Assembly: GCF_019134595.1 (NCBI RefSeq)
Contig: NZ_CP077770.1
Location: forward strand, 764,001-828,000
DNA length: 64,000 nt
From: Pseudoalteromonas shioyasakiensis
GTDB taxonomy: Bacteria; Pseudomonadota; Gammaproteobacteria; Enterobacterales; Alteromonadaceae
Direction: 5' to 3'
A program made the translations under genes and the position numbers. Of this stretch, positions 1 to 8,659 are shown one piece after another (the first letter of the stretch is position 1; each line of letters starts with the position of its first letter). The notes beneath the pieces are model-generated. The model saw only the letters and a program-made list of their open reading frames with translations. It had not been told where the DNA came from and ran no database searches.

Positions 1-79
1 ATTTTCTCTTGCTAAGTGTTTATTGTATAAACAATTAAGGCTTTTGCTTTTTTGTTTAAAGCGTACACAAGGAGAGAGT

Positions 80-2683
80 ATGGATGGCGGTATTGCGTTA
101 CTAGTATTACTAGCACTAGTTGTTGTAGGTGGCTCACTTGCGGGTATTTTTGCCTTTTTTCAACTCTCCAGTTTAAAGCGAGAAGTAGCTGCTCTTCGAG
201 TCAAACTTAACGAGGCATATACCCATAATCCACAAACAAATACTGCAAACCAGTTTGATAATTCAAACGCCGATCTGACTGACACAGCAAAATTTGAACC
301 AGAGCCTGTAATCATTAGTAAGCCGATTGAGGCTACTAATAAAAAGCCAGAGCAAACAAAACCCAAGCCTGCGACTTTAAATCCGCTAGTAAGCCAACTC
401 GTTACACAAATCAAAGCCAATTGGTTAACTTGGGTAGGAGCGGTTGCACTTGCCTTTGGCGGTATCTTTTTAGCCCGCTATTCACTGGAGGCAGGCTTAT
501 TATCCGAAACCATGCGACTCACGCTTGGCGCTATTTTTGGTCTGAGCTTAATTGTTGCGGCTGAGGTTTTACATCGTAAAGGTATTATCTTTGATGGGTT
601 TAGCAACTATATTCCCGCGGCGCTGGCAAGTGGCGGCTTTATTAGTTGTTTTGCATTGACCTTGCTGGCCTACAGCCATTATGGCTTACTGCAAGCTTTA
701 CCTGCATTTAGCATTTTAACCTTAGTTTCTGTAGCGGCTAGCTGGATGGCACTGCGTTTTGGTCCAGTGCTTGCGGTCATTGGTATTATTGGCGCCTACA
801 GCGTGCCGGTTTGGGTCAACACCGGGAGTAATGACTTTATAGCACTGCTAACCTATGTTGCGTTTGTCAGTGTATCGGCTTCCCTAGTCGCGCATTACGT
901 AAAACGGCATTGGCTGTGGTATCTGTTATGGGCAGGTCATTTAGGCTGGTATTACTTAGTTGCAATGAGTGCAGCTAAAAACCTGCATTGGTTTATTAAT
1001 CTTTATGCTCTATTTAGCATCGTATTGTTAATTGCGATTCCGCGTCTCGGACTGAGTATTAAGCAAATTGAACACCGCCCACATCGCTTTAAAACGCTAC
1101 TGAAACAACTGCCCGACAACCCTCTGTTGTTAGCTGTTGTTGTGCCACTTTACCTTTTACTCATCAGTCATAATGATCTGCTTACTTGGCAGCTTAGTAT
1201 GTTGTCGTTAGTGGCTTTACTGTTGTTTTTGGTATTAAAAAACAGTGCATGGGATCACTGGCTGATACTAGCTGTCGTGAGTGTAATGTGTTTGCTCATA
1301 GGGCAATATAATGCTGTTGATTACTCTGAGCAGCTTTTTGTATTTCGGCAAAATTACGGAGCAGGGCTGTTTTTTATTGCTTTGTTTGCGGGTTATGGGT
1401 TTTTGTTTGGTCGTAAATACCCCAAACGCTTAGGTTTTGCTTTACTCGCTTCACTTTCAGGCTTTGTGATTATTAGTTGCTTATATGTGATCACTCCCGA
1501 TCATGCCTTAATGACGGCGTATCCGGTTTGGTGCTTTGTATTATTGGCTCTGTCTGCTTGGTTATTTAAGTTATCAGTCAATAGCACAAATCCAATGCGG
1601 GTATTTAGTTACTGGCTTGGTGGCAATGCCAATATTAGCTTAGCGTTAACCATGCTCCTTGAAGGCAGTAGCTTAACCTTAGCGCTTGCTGCGCAAGTGC
1701 TGTTGATCAGTTTTTATGTCAATAAACAGTCACTCAGCATTCCTACTTGGCCGCTTAAAGGCTTAGTTGGCGCTTTACTTGTTAGGTTAAGCTTTGCACC
1801 TTGGTCTGCTGAGTACAGTGATGCGTTGCTGCTCGGTGTGCACTGGAGTTTGGTTGTGTACCCAGTATGCGCTTGCTTATTTTACTTGGCAGCGAGGCAC
1901 TGGCAGCAGCAATCTGTTCGGGTGTGGCTAGAAGGTGCAACGCTTCATTGCATTGCTTTATTTATTACCACAGAGACGAGCTATCAGTTGGTGGGGCGCT
2001 ACCCTGATTTTGAGAGCTTGTCTGTGTATGAGCATATTTTATTAACCTGTAACTGGGGTATATTAGGTTGTGTTTATTTGCTGCGTTCACGCTTTACTGC
2101 GCAATTGGCAAAACTCTATCAAGTAGCAGGTTTTGCGTTATTAACACTGAGTGGCTTACTAATACTGAAAAGCTTTACTGCTGTAAATCCGTTTTTTGAG
2201 CCGATAAATATAGGCAGTTGGCCGATTATTAACTGGTTACTATTACTTTGGTTAGTCCCCGCCTGTATTGCAATTTGGGCAAGCCAACTGACTCAATCTC
2301 AGCACTATTTACAAAAGCTGTTTACAGTACTTGCAGGTGTGATGAGTGTTTTATATATCAATGCGGAAATTCGCCATAACTGGCAAGGCGAGTTTATAAA
2401 TATTGCGTTGCCGACCTCAGATGCCGAGCTTTACAGTTATTCTTTAGTTTGGCTTGTTATCGGTGCCTTGGTGGTTGTGGTGGGGCAGTTAAGAACCATT
2501 ACGGTATTACAAAAGCTCGGCCTTGGCTTATTGGCGCTGGTGGTGTTAAAAGTGTTCTTGATTGATATGGCAAATTTAACTGGGTTGCTGCGGGCTATTT
2601 CGTTTATCGGCTTAGGCTTATCGTTAGTTGCGCTTAGTTGGTTGTTCCAAAAATTTAAGGCAAAGCCCGCAGCTTTGCCTTAA
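80..2683 (+). CDS. DUF2339 family multi-pass membrane protein
   Basis: This is a very hydrophobic protein of 867 residues matching the DUF2339 family, whose function is not established. The N-terminus holds one membrane segment (residues 1-25), a short basic coiled-coil-like stretch, and a Pro/Lys/Glu-rich linker to about residue 110. The rest is a long run of membrane helices, more than twenty by eye. I chose the ATG at 80 because AAGGAGAG lies just upstream (69-76); an ATG at 23 in the same frame has no ribosome binding site and adds a non-conserved leader. It stands alone, tail to tail with the kinase gene on the other strand. Family assignment rests on overall architecture; no catalytic motif is visible. 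Confidence 0.8.
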   Translation: MDGGIALLVLLALVVVGGSLAGIFAFFQLSSLKREVAALRVKLNEAYTHNPQTNTANQFDNSNADLTDTAKFEPEPVIISKPIEATNKKPEQTKPKPATLNPLVSQLVTQIKANWLTWVGAVALAFGGIFLARYSLEAGLLSETMRLTLGAIFGLSLIVAAEVLHRKGIIFDGFSNYIPAALASGGFISCFALTLLAYSHYGLLQALPAFSILTLVSVAASWMALRFGPVLAVIGIIGAYSVPVWVNTGSNDFIALLTYVAFVSVSASLVAHYVKRHWLWYLLWAGHLGWYYLVAMSAAKNLHWFINLYALFSIVLLIAIPRLGLSIKQIEHRPHRFKTLLKQLPDNPLLLAVVVPLYLLLISHNDLLTWQLSMLSLVALLLFLVLKNSAWDHWLILAVVSVMCLLIGQYNAVDYSEQLFVFRQNYGAGLFFIALFAGYGFLFGRKYPKRLGFALLASLSGFVIISCLYVITPDHALMTAYPVWCFVLLALSAWLFKLSVNSTNPMRVFSYWLGGNANISLALTMLLEGSSLTLALAAQVLLISFYVNKQSLSIPTWPLKGLVGALLVRLSFAPWSAEYSDALLLGVHWSLVVYPVCACLFYLAARHWQQQSVRVWLEGATLHCIALFITTETSYQLVGRYPDFESLSVYEHILLTCNWGILGCVYLLRSRFTAQLAKLYQVAGFALLTLSGLLILKSFTAVNPFFEPINIGSWPIINWLLLLWLVPACIAIWASQLTQSQHYLQKLFTVLAGVMSVLYINAEIRHNWQGEFINIALPTSDAELYSYSLVWLVIGALVVVVGQLRTITVLQKLGLGLLALVVLKVFLIDMANLTGLLRAISFIGLGLSLVALSWLFQKFKAKPAALP

Positions 2684-2684
2684 A
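2654..2684. terminator. perfect hairpin overlapping the DUF2339 stop codon
   Basis: Two perfect 13-base arms (TTTAAGGCAAAGC at 2654-2666 and its complement at 2672-2684) enclose a 5-base loop. The hairpin includes the last codons and the TAA stop, and sits between convergent genes. It has no strong T-run on either side, so whether it terminates transcription or only protects the 3' end is inference. Confidence 0.5.
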
Positions 2685-2719
2685 TCGGTGTTGTTAAAAA
2701 CGTTGGTTAAGCACTATTG

Positions 2720-5700
2720 TTAAGTACTGTGGTTAAGGAGCGCCTTAAGTTTAGCGGGCTTAACGGGTTTACTAAGGTAATGAATTTGCTCTTCTTTGGT
2801 TTGCTGTTTTAGGGCTTCATCACGCACCGCTGTGATTAAAATGGCAGGCACTGGGCTTTGCCAAATTTCTCTTAGGGTTTTAATAAGCGTTATGCCATCG
2901 CAATCATGACCAAGCTGATAATCCATTAAGATTACATCGGGCGCTCGGTGCTCTTTGGCATAGGCCATTACGGTTTCAACTTGATCAAAGAGCTGATAAT
3001 TTGCCTGCCATTTTTGTAATAGGCTTGCCATGGCATTAAGGTTTTCAGGGTCATCATCCACTGCAATAATGTTCATCGCACTGCGGTTCTCAACCCCTTT
3101 TTTAGGCGTATCTTTTTGTTGAATAAATTGGCTTTCACCATAAGGCACTTCAATACTAAAGCGGCTACCTTTGCCTGGTGTTGAATTTACATCTAAACGT
3201 AAAGAGAGTAAGTCGGCCATTCGTTTTACGACTCCTAAGCCAAGGCCAACCCCTTTGTTATCACCGGCTTCAATACGATAAAAGTCATTAAAGATTTTCG
3301 CTTGCTCTACTTCTGTAATGCCAGGGCCTGTGTCCCATACTTCAATACGTAAATGATGTTTGCGTTTGCGACAAGCTATTAAAACTCGGCCACTATCGGT
3401 GTATTTAACCGCATTTGACACTAAGTTTTGAATAATTCGTCGTAAGTAAGTGATATCACTGTGAACTATAATTCCCTTTGAACGCACCGTCAGTTGCAAG
3501 CCTTTTTCGCTCGACATAATGGCATATTCATTTTTCAGCGGAGCAAGTATGTCATCAATACTAAAGTGACGTGGTGTAGGGGTCATTGCCCCTTGCTCTA
3601 ATTTTGCAATCTCTAACAGTGCTGACATCAAATGCACCGTTGAATCTAAACTTGCGCCAAGCTTTTCAAAGTTATTTAAGTTGTTGCTCGAAAGGGTTTT
3701 ATCATCAATAGCTGCAAGATATAGGCGCGCCGCATTCAGCGGTTGTAAAATATCGTGGCTAGCCAAGGCTAAAAATCGCGTTTTACTGTCATTAGCTTGC
3801 TCAGCCTCTTTTTTCGCTAAAGTAAGTGCTTGCTCAGTTTGTACTCGGCTATCGATTTGTGCTTGTAAATCTTTATTGATAGTACGGATTTCTTGAGTAC
3901 GCGCTTCAATGCGGTTTTCAAGATCCATGTTTACTTCTTCAAGCGCATTTTGCGTTTCGATATGCGTGGTAATATCAGAGAAACTTGTCACAAAGCCGCC
4001 ATCTGGTAGTGGGTTACCAATCATTTCGAACACTTGGCCATTACGGCGGTGGCGAATAAAGTGATGGGGCGTGCCGTTTTTAAGATGCTGCACGCGCTTT
4101 TCTACATGGCGCTCAACTTCACCGGGGCCACATTCACCGCGTTCGGCATTGTATCTAAGCACATCTTCAATAGGTTGGCCTACTTCGAGAAAGTCATCTG
4201 GGTAAGCAAACATTTCTGCGTAGCGCTTATTCCATGCTACTAAATTAAGCTCTTTATCAACAACCGAAATACCATGACTGAGGTTCTCGAGAGAGGTGAA
4301 TAATAAGTTTTGATTGAATTGCAGAGCTTGTGTGGTTTCATCAAAAAAGTTAACCACTTCTTCAAAGGCCATGCGTTTACCAGAGGCAACCGTGTGGATC
4401 AGCGCTTGTGCTGAAGATGCGCCAAGCACACCGGTTAAGGCGCGTTCACAATAAGCAATAAACTCAGGTTCTGGGTGTGCGTTGTTATCACCTAAGTTAT
4501 GCGATAACGCAAAGTGAGCCAGCACCTGTTGCGAGCGTTGTACGCCTAAGAAGGTTTGCAGCAGCACTTTAAAATCGTAAACGGTGGCTTTAACGTTTTT
4601 ATTTAAACGTCTGGCGAATACGGCTTGCTCTTTTGGATTAACAAAGGCAGCAGCTTGAATTTTATCAATTAAACGCTCATCTGCACCGAGCGAAAAACTA
4701 ATGTAACAGCCAATATTGGCAAACAAGGCGATTAGGGTGCCACGAGTAATAAGTGTTTGTTGCAGCTCTGCATTTAAGGTATTGCCTGCATCTAAAATAG
4801 GCAGCATTAAGAATAAGACCCAGCAAATAAAGCCTGCTAATAATCCGGCATAAACCCCATACGCATGGCCTTTTCGCCAGTATAAGCCGCCAACAATCGC
4901 AGGGAGTAATTGCGATACCAAGGAAAAGGCAACTAAACCCATACTAGCCAAGGCTTTACCATGACCAAACCATTGCTGGTAGAAATACGACAAAATCAAA
5001 ATGCCGGCAATCGTGAAGCGTCTTACTAACAGGATTTGCGACTTATAGCTGCTGGTGATGAGGTTACGTTTAAACTTACGACGGAGCATTAGCGGCAATA
5101 CTACATCGTTTGAGATCATGGTACTGAGCGTGAGAGTAGCTACAACAATCATCGCTGTAGCCGCTGATAGGCCCCCGATAAATACAAAGGTCGTTAAAAA
5201 GGCATTTTCGTGCATAAGCGGTAGGGCTAATACAAAGCTATCTGGAGAAAAGCCGCTGCCTATGCCTGGGTGTATAGCTGCCGTAGCAATAGGGAAAATC
5301 ATTGCTGCAGTTAGTAGCAAATACAGGGGGAATGCCCAGCGGGCTGTATAAAGATGGCGTTTATCTTGGTTATCGACCACAGTAACGTGGAACTGTCTTG
5401 GCAAACAGATAATCGCCGCTGCTGCCATTAATGATTGGCCAATAAAGTTAAAGCTGAAAAAGTCGAAGTTCTGCCAATGTTGCCAAATAGAGCCCGTTAG
5501 CTGCTCTGTTTGCACCGTAGTTAAATTAAATAATGTGTATAAAGCAAGCCCCGCTACGGCCACTAAAGCCAGTAACTTAATCATAGATTCAAAGGCGACA
5601 GCGAGCATTAGTCCTGAGCGGTATTCGGTTACATCTACCTTACGAGTACCAAAGAATATCGCAAACATCGCCATGATAAGTGTCGCTGAAAGAGCCAGCA

Positions 5701-6160
5701 TAGAGCCCGAAATACGATCGTCGTTTTGCAGTAGTAAGAAGCTACCACTCAGTGCTTTTAATTGCAGTGCGATATACGGAATCGTCGCCAATAAAGCGAT
5801 AATTGTCACCATAATGGCGGTGGTCTGCCGTTTACCATAGCGAGCAGAAATAAAGTCGGCGATAGTGGTGATATTCTGCTTTTTACTGACCAGTACTAAT
5901 TTACGTAAAAACCCTTGGCCAAAGAAAAATAGTAGCGCAGGGCCAATTAAAATAGGTAAGTAATTCCAACTGCTGGTGGCTGCTGTACCAACTGAACCGT
6001 AGTAAGTCCAAGACGTACAGTAAATCCCTAATGAAAAAGAATAAACAAATGGGTGGTGACTAATTCTTTTAGCAAGAGGAGTGGTTTTGTCTCCCCAATT
6101 TGCCAACCAAAACAACACGCCAATATAGGCGAGTGCAACAAATAAAAGCGCAGCTGTCAT
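2720..6160 (-). CDS. crbS: SSS transporter-fused hybrid sensor histidine kinase (CrbS-like)
   Basis: This 1146-residue membrane kinase fuses a sodium:solute symporter domain of about 13 helices (residues 1-490) to signalling modules. A STAC-like linker covers roughly 510-620 and a PAS domain about 640-750. A coiled coil leads to a HisKA domain with the phospho-acceptor His at 802 (motif SHDILQPLNAARLY). The HATPase domain shows NLVSNAVKY, DTGPGI and GVGLGLG. A C-terminal receiver has VDDD at its start and the phospho-acceptor Asp at 1080 in LMDYQLG. This is the architecture of CrbS, which in Vibrio and Pseudomonas works with the regulator CrbR on the acetate switch (acs). No acs or crbR is in the window. 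It is divergent from a separate symporter of the same superfamily, so both may sense or move the same small carboxylate; that is inference. Confidence 0.8.
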   Translation of the reverse strand: MTAALLFVALAYIGVLFWLANWGDKTTPLAKRISHHPFVYSFSLGIYCTSWTYYGSVGTAATSSWNYLPILIGPALLFFFGQGFLRKLVLVSKKQNITTIADFISARYGKRQTTAIMVTIIALLATIPYIALQLKALSGSFLLLQNDDRISGSMLALSATLIMAMFAIFFGTRKVDVTEYRSGLMLAVAFESMIKLLALVAVAGLALYTLFNLTTVQTEQLTGSIWQHWQNFDFFSFNFIGQSLMAAAAIICLPRQFHVTVVDNQDKRHLYTARWAFPLYLLLTAAMIFPIATAAIHPGIGSGFSPDSFVLALPLMHENAFLTTFVFIGGLSAATAMIVVATLTLSTMISNDVVLPLMLRRKFKRNLITSSYKSQILLVRRFTIAGILILSYFYQQWFGHGKALASMGLVAFSLVSQLLPAIVGGLYWRKGHAYGVYAGLLAGFICWVLFLMLPILDAGNTLNAELQQTLITRGTLIALFANIGCYISFSLGADERLIDKIQAAAFVNPKEQAVFARRLNKNVKATVYDFKVLLQTFLGVQRSQQVLAHFALSHNLGDNNAHPEPEFIAYCERALTGVLGASSAQALIHTVASGKRMAFEEVVNFFDETTQALQFNQNLLFTSLENLSHGISVVDKELNLVAWNKRYAEMFAYPDDFLEVGQPIEDVLRYNAERGECGPGEVERHVEKRVQHLKNGTPHHFIRHRRNGQVFEMIGNPLPDGGFVTSFSDITTHIETQNALEEVNMDLENRIEARTQEIRTINKDLQAQIDSRVQTEQALTLAKKEAEQANDSKTRFLALASHDILQPLNAARLYLAAIDDKTLSSNNLNNFEKLGASLDSTVHLMSALLEIAKLEQGAMTPTPRHFSIDDILAPLKNEYAIMSSEKGLQLTVRSKGIIVHSDITYLRRIIQNLVSNAVKYTDSGRVLIACRKRKHHLRIEVWDTGPGITEVEQAKIFNDFYRIEAGDNKGVGLGLGVVKRMADLLSLRLDVNSTPGKGSRFSIEVPYGESQFIQQKDTPKKGVENRSAMNIIAVDDDPENLNAMASLLQKWQANYQLFDQVETVMAYAKEHRAPDVILMDYQLGHDCDGITLIKTLREIWQSPVPAILITAVRDEALKQQTKEEQIHYLSKPVKPAKLKALLNHST

Positions 6161-6547
6161 GTTTAAATTCAGTAATTATTGTAATAACACTACCTTACCA
6201 GAATTATGCGCGATTTCGATGGCTAGATTTTTTGCAATAAAAATTAATAAAAAGCAAGTTATTGATATTTAAAAGGTAGTTATGTTTTATGCGCTATTAT
6301 TAGACTAATGTCGCAGATCATTCGTTTTTACTATTTTCGCTATTTCGCAAATTTATTTTTATAGGTTAAGTTGTTGTTAATTATTGTTTTTTACTATTCG
6401 TTAACAAATGCCAATTTACAGTTTACGTAAACGTAAATTGGCTGTTACGACTATGGTCTCAATTCCATAAATCAGAACCCTTGCTAACTTAGTTAATGAC
6501 AACTAATACCACTCATTACTTTTTTGTAATGCATAAGGGGATAAAAA
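6161..6547. other. divergent intergenic region, kinase / symporter
   Basis: This is 387 bp without a gene between divergent genes. It is AT-rich and must hold promoters for both directions. The only clear structure is the nested inverted repeat at 6410-6442, listed separately. I could not place promoters with confidence. Confidence 0.6.
6410..6442. promoter_or_regulatory. nested inverted repeat, candidate operator
   Basis: Ten-base perfect arms GCCAATTTAC (6410-6419) and GTAAATTGGC (6433-6442) flank a perfect 12-base palindrome GTTTACGTAAAC (6421-6432). It lies about 105 bp upstream of the DUF4212 start. The two-level dyad symmetry suggests a regulator binding site, but it could also form a transcribed hairpin. 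The regulator is unknown. Confidence 0.4.
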
Positions 6548-6811
6548 ATGGCTTTTAAAGATGAAGAACAAGCAAAAGCTTATTGGGCGGAAAACCTCGC
6601 ACTGCTATTTAAATTATTAGCAATTTGGTTTGTCGTGTCATTTGGCTTCGGCATTTTACTGGTAGACGTACTTAACGAGATACGTTTCTTTGGGTTTAAA
6701 CTCGGCTTCTGGTTCTCCCAGCAAGGCGCTATTTACACCTTTGTTGCTTTGATTTTTGTTTACGTTTTCAAAATGAATACGTTAGATAAAAAATACGGCG
6801 TAGACGAATAG
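6548..6811 (+). CDS. DUF4212 small subunit of sodium:substrate symporter
   Basis: This 87-residue protein has a short charged N-terminus (KDEEQAKAYWAENL) and two membrane segments, matching the DUF4212 family. Members are nearly always encoded directly upstream of an SSS-family transporter and are annotated as its small subunit. The gene ends 10 bp before the large subunit gene, so the two form an operon. AAGGGG lies just upstream of the start. The transported substrate is not evident; the neighbouring CrbS-like kinase makes acetate or a similar carboxylate a reasonable guess. Confidence 0.85.
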   Translation: MAFKDEEQAKAYWAENLALLFKLLAIWFVVSFGFGILLVDVLNEIRFFGFKLGFWFSQQGAIYTFVALIFVYVFKMNTLDKKYGVDE

Positions 6812-6821
6812 GAGCTAAGCA

Positions 6822-8546
6822 ATGGATGTTCAAACACTCACGTTTATTATCGTCGGTTTAAGCTTCGCGCTTTATATCGGCATCGCAATCTGGGCTCGTG
6901 CTGGGTCAACAAATGAATTCTATGTTGCAGGGGGTGGTGTACCGCCGCTAGCAAATGGTATGGCAACCGCTGCTGACTGGATGAGTGCGGCATCGTTTAT
7001 CTCAATGGCGGGTATTATCTCGTTTGCGGGTTATGACGGTGGTGTATATCTAATGGGTTGGACAGGTGGTTATGTACTACTTGCACTTTGTTTAGCTCCT
7101 TATCTACGTAAGTTTGGTAAGTTCACGGTACCAGATTTCATTGGTGACCGTTACTACTCACAAGCTGCACGTGTTGTTGCAATTTTATGTGCCATCTTTA
7201 TCTGTTTCACATACATCGCAGGTCAAATGCGTGGTGTAGGTGTGGTTTTCTCTCGCTTCTTAGAAGTAGATATTGAGACCGGTGTTTACATTGGTATGGT
7301 GATTGTATTCTTCTACGCTGTATTAGGCGGTATGAAGGGGATTACTTACACGCAAGTAGCTCAGTACTGTGTACTAGTATTTGCTTACCTTGTTCCAGCA
7401 ATCTTCATTTCAATGATGATGACAGGTCACTTCTTCCCACAAACAGGTTTTGGTGCAACGCTTAGCGATGGCTCAGGACAGTTTGTACTCGATAAACTAG
7501 ATGGACTCAGTACCGAGCTTGGCTTTGCGCAATACACTGAAGGCTCGAAGAGCATGATTGATGTATTCGCAATCACAGGCGCGTTAATGGTTGGTACTGC
7601 AGGTTTACCGCACGTAATCGTTCGTTTCTTCACTGTTCCTCGTGTTAAAGACACGCGTATCTCAGCTGCATGGACACTTGTTTTCATTGCTATCGTTTAT
7701 ACAACAGCACCTGCTGTAGCGTCATTCGCTCGTGTAAACATGATTGATACAATTAACGGTAAAGACGGTAGCGGTACAGAGTACGCAGAAGCACCAGCTT
7801 GGGTTAAAAACTGGGAAAGAACAGGCCTAATCACCTTTAACGATAAAAATGGTGACGGCAAAATGTTCTACTCAGCAGGTAAGGTTGATGATCCAAACAG
7901 CGCAAACGAAGTTAAAGTTGACCGCGACATCATGGTACTTGCTAACCCTGAGATTGCAGACTTACCAGCATGGGTTGTAGCATTGGTTGCAGCAGGGGGT
8001 ATCGCAGCAGCGCTATCAACAACAGCAGGCTTACTATTGGTAATCTCAACCTCGGTGTCTCACGATTTATTAAAACGTACCTTAAAACCAGATATAAGCG
8101 ATAAACAAGAGCTACTTGCTGCGCGCTTAGCAGCGATGGTGGCGATTGTGATTTCAGCTTACTTTGGTATAAACCCGCCAGGGTTCGTGGCCTCGGTTGT
8201 TGCCTTTGCCTTCGGCTTAGCAGCGGCGAGCTTCTTCCCAGCCATCATTATGGGTATCTTCTCTAAGAAGATGAATAAAGAAGGTGCGATTGCGGGTATG
8301 GTGACAGGTATTACATTCACAGCGGCTTATATTATCTACTTCAAGTTCGTAAGCCCTGAACTGAATGCACCGGCACACTGGTTATTTGGTATCTCACCTG
8401 AGGGTATCGGTCTAGTTGGTATGATTGTTAACTTTGTAGTTGCAGGTATCGTACTTAAACTAACAGCTGAAACACCGGTTGAAATCCAAGAAATGGTTGA
8501 AGGTATCCGTAACCCTAAAGGTTCGAGCGCAGCACACGCGCACTAA
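6822..8546 (+). CDS. sodium:solute symporter, large subunit
   Basis: This 574-residue inner-membrane protein belongs to the SSS family that pairs with DUF4212 partners. It has about 13 membrane helices and conserved SSS segments such as GGMKGITYTQV and ALSTTAGLLLVIS. A hydrophilic insert at about residues 305-380 separates two helices and carries a calcium-loop-like stretch, NDKNGDGKM, at 340-348. That insert is longer than in ActP or PutP type transporters as I remember them. The gene follows its small subunit by 10 bp behind GGAG, and a strong terminator follows it. Substrate is not proven; pairing with a CrbS-like kinase suggests a short-chain organic acid. Confidence 0.85.
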   Translation: MDVQTLTFIIVGLSFALYIGIAIWARAGSTNEFYVAGGGVPPLANGMATAADWMSAASFISMAGIISFAGYDGGVYLMGWTGGYVLLALCLAPYLRKFGKFTVPDFIGDRYYSQAARVVAILCAIFICFTYIAGQMRGVGVVFSRFLEVDIETGVYIGMVIVFFYAVLGGMKGITYTQVAQYCVLVFAYLVPAIFISMMMTGHFFPQTGFGATLSDGSGQFVLDKLDGLSTELGFAQYTEGSKSMIDVFAITGALMVGTAGLPHVIVRFFTVPRVKDTRISAAWTLVFIAIVYTTAPAVASFARVNMIDTINGKDGSGTEYAEAPAWVKNWERTGLITFNDKNGDGKMFYSAGKVDDPNSANEVKVDRDIMVLANPEIADLPAWVVALVAAGGIAAALSTTAGLLLVISTSVSHDLLKRTLKPDISDKQELLAARLAAMVAIVISAYFGINPPGFVASVVAFAFGLAAASFFPAIIMGIFSKKMNKEGAIAGMVTGITFTAAYIIYFKFVSPELNAPAHWLFGISPEGIGLVGMIVNFVVAGIVLKLTAETPVEIQEMVEGIRNPKGSSAAHAH

Positions 8547-8581
8547 TAAAACCATTTTATGAGAACACACTCTTGAAGTTC

Positions 8582-8611
8582 AAAAGCCCGACTTAAGTCG
8601 GGCTTTTTATT
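8582..8611 (+). terminator. rho-independent terminator after the symporter operon
   Basis: The stem AAGCCCGACTTAAGTCGGGCTT is followed by a run of T. The core arms are AAGCCCGACTT and its exact complement. It lies about 35 bp after the symporter stop codon and separates it from the CBS/DUF294 gene. Confidence 0.9.
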
Positions 8612-8659
8612 TATTTCAAACAGGGGTAGTGTAGATATTGTCTCTATTTTATAGCGAGA

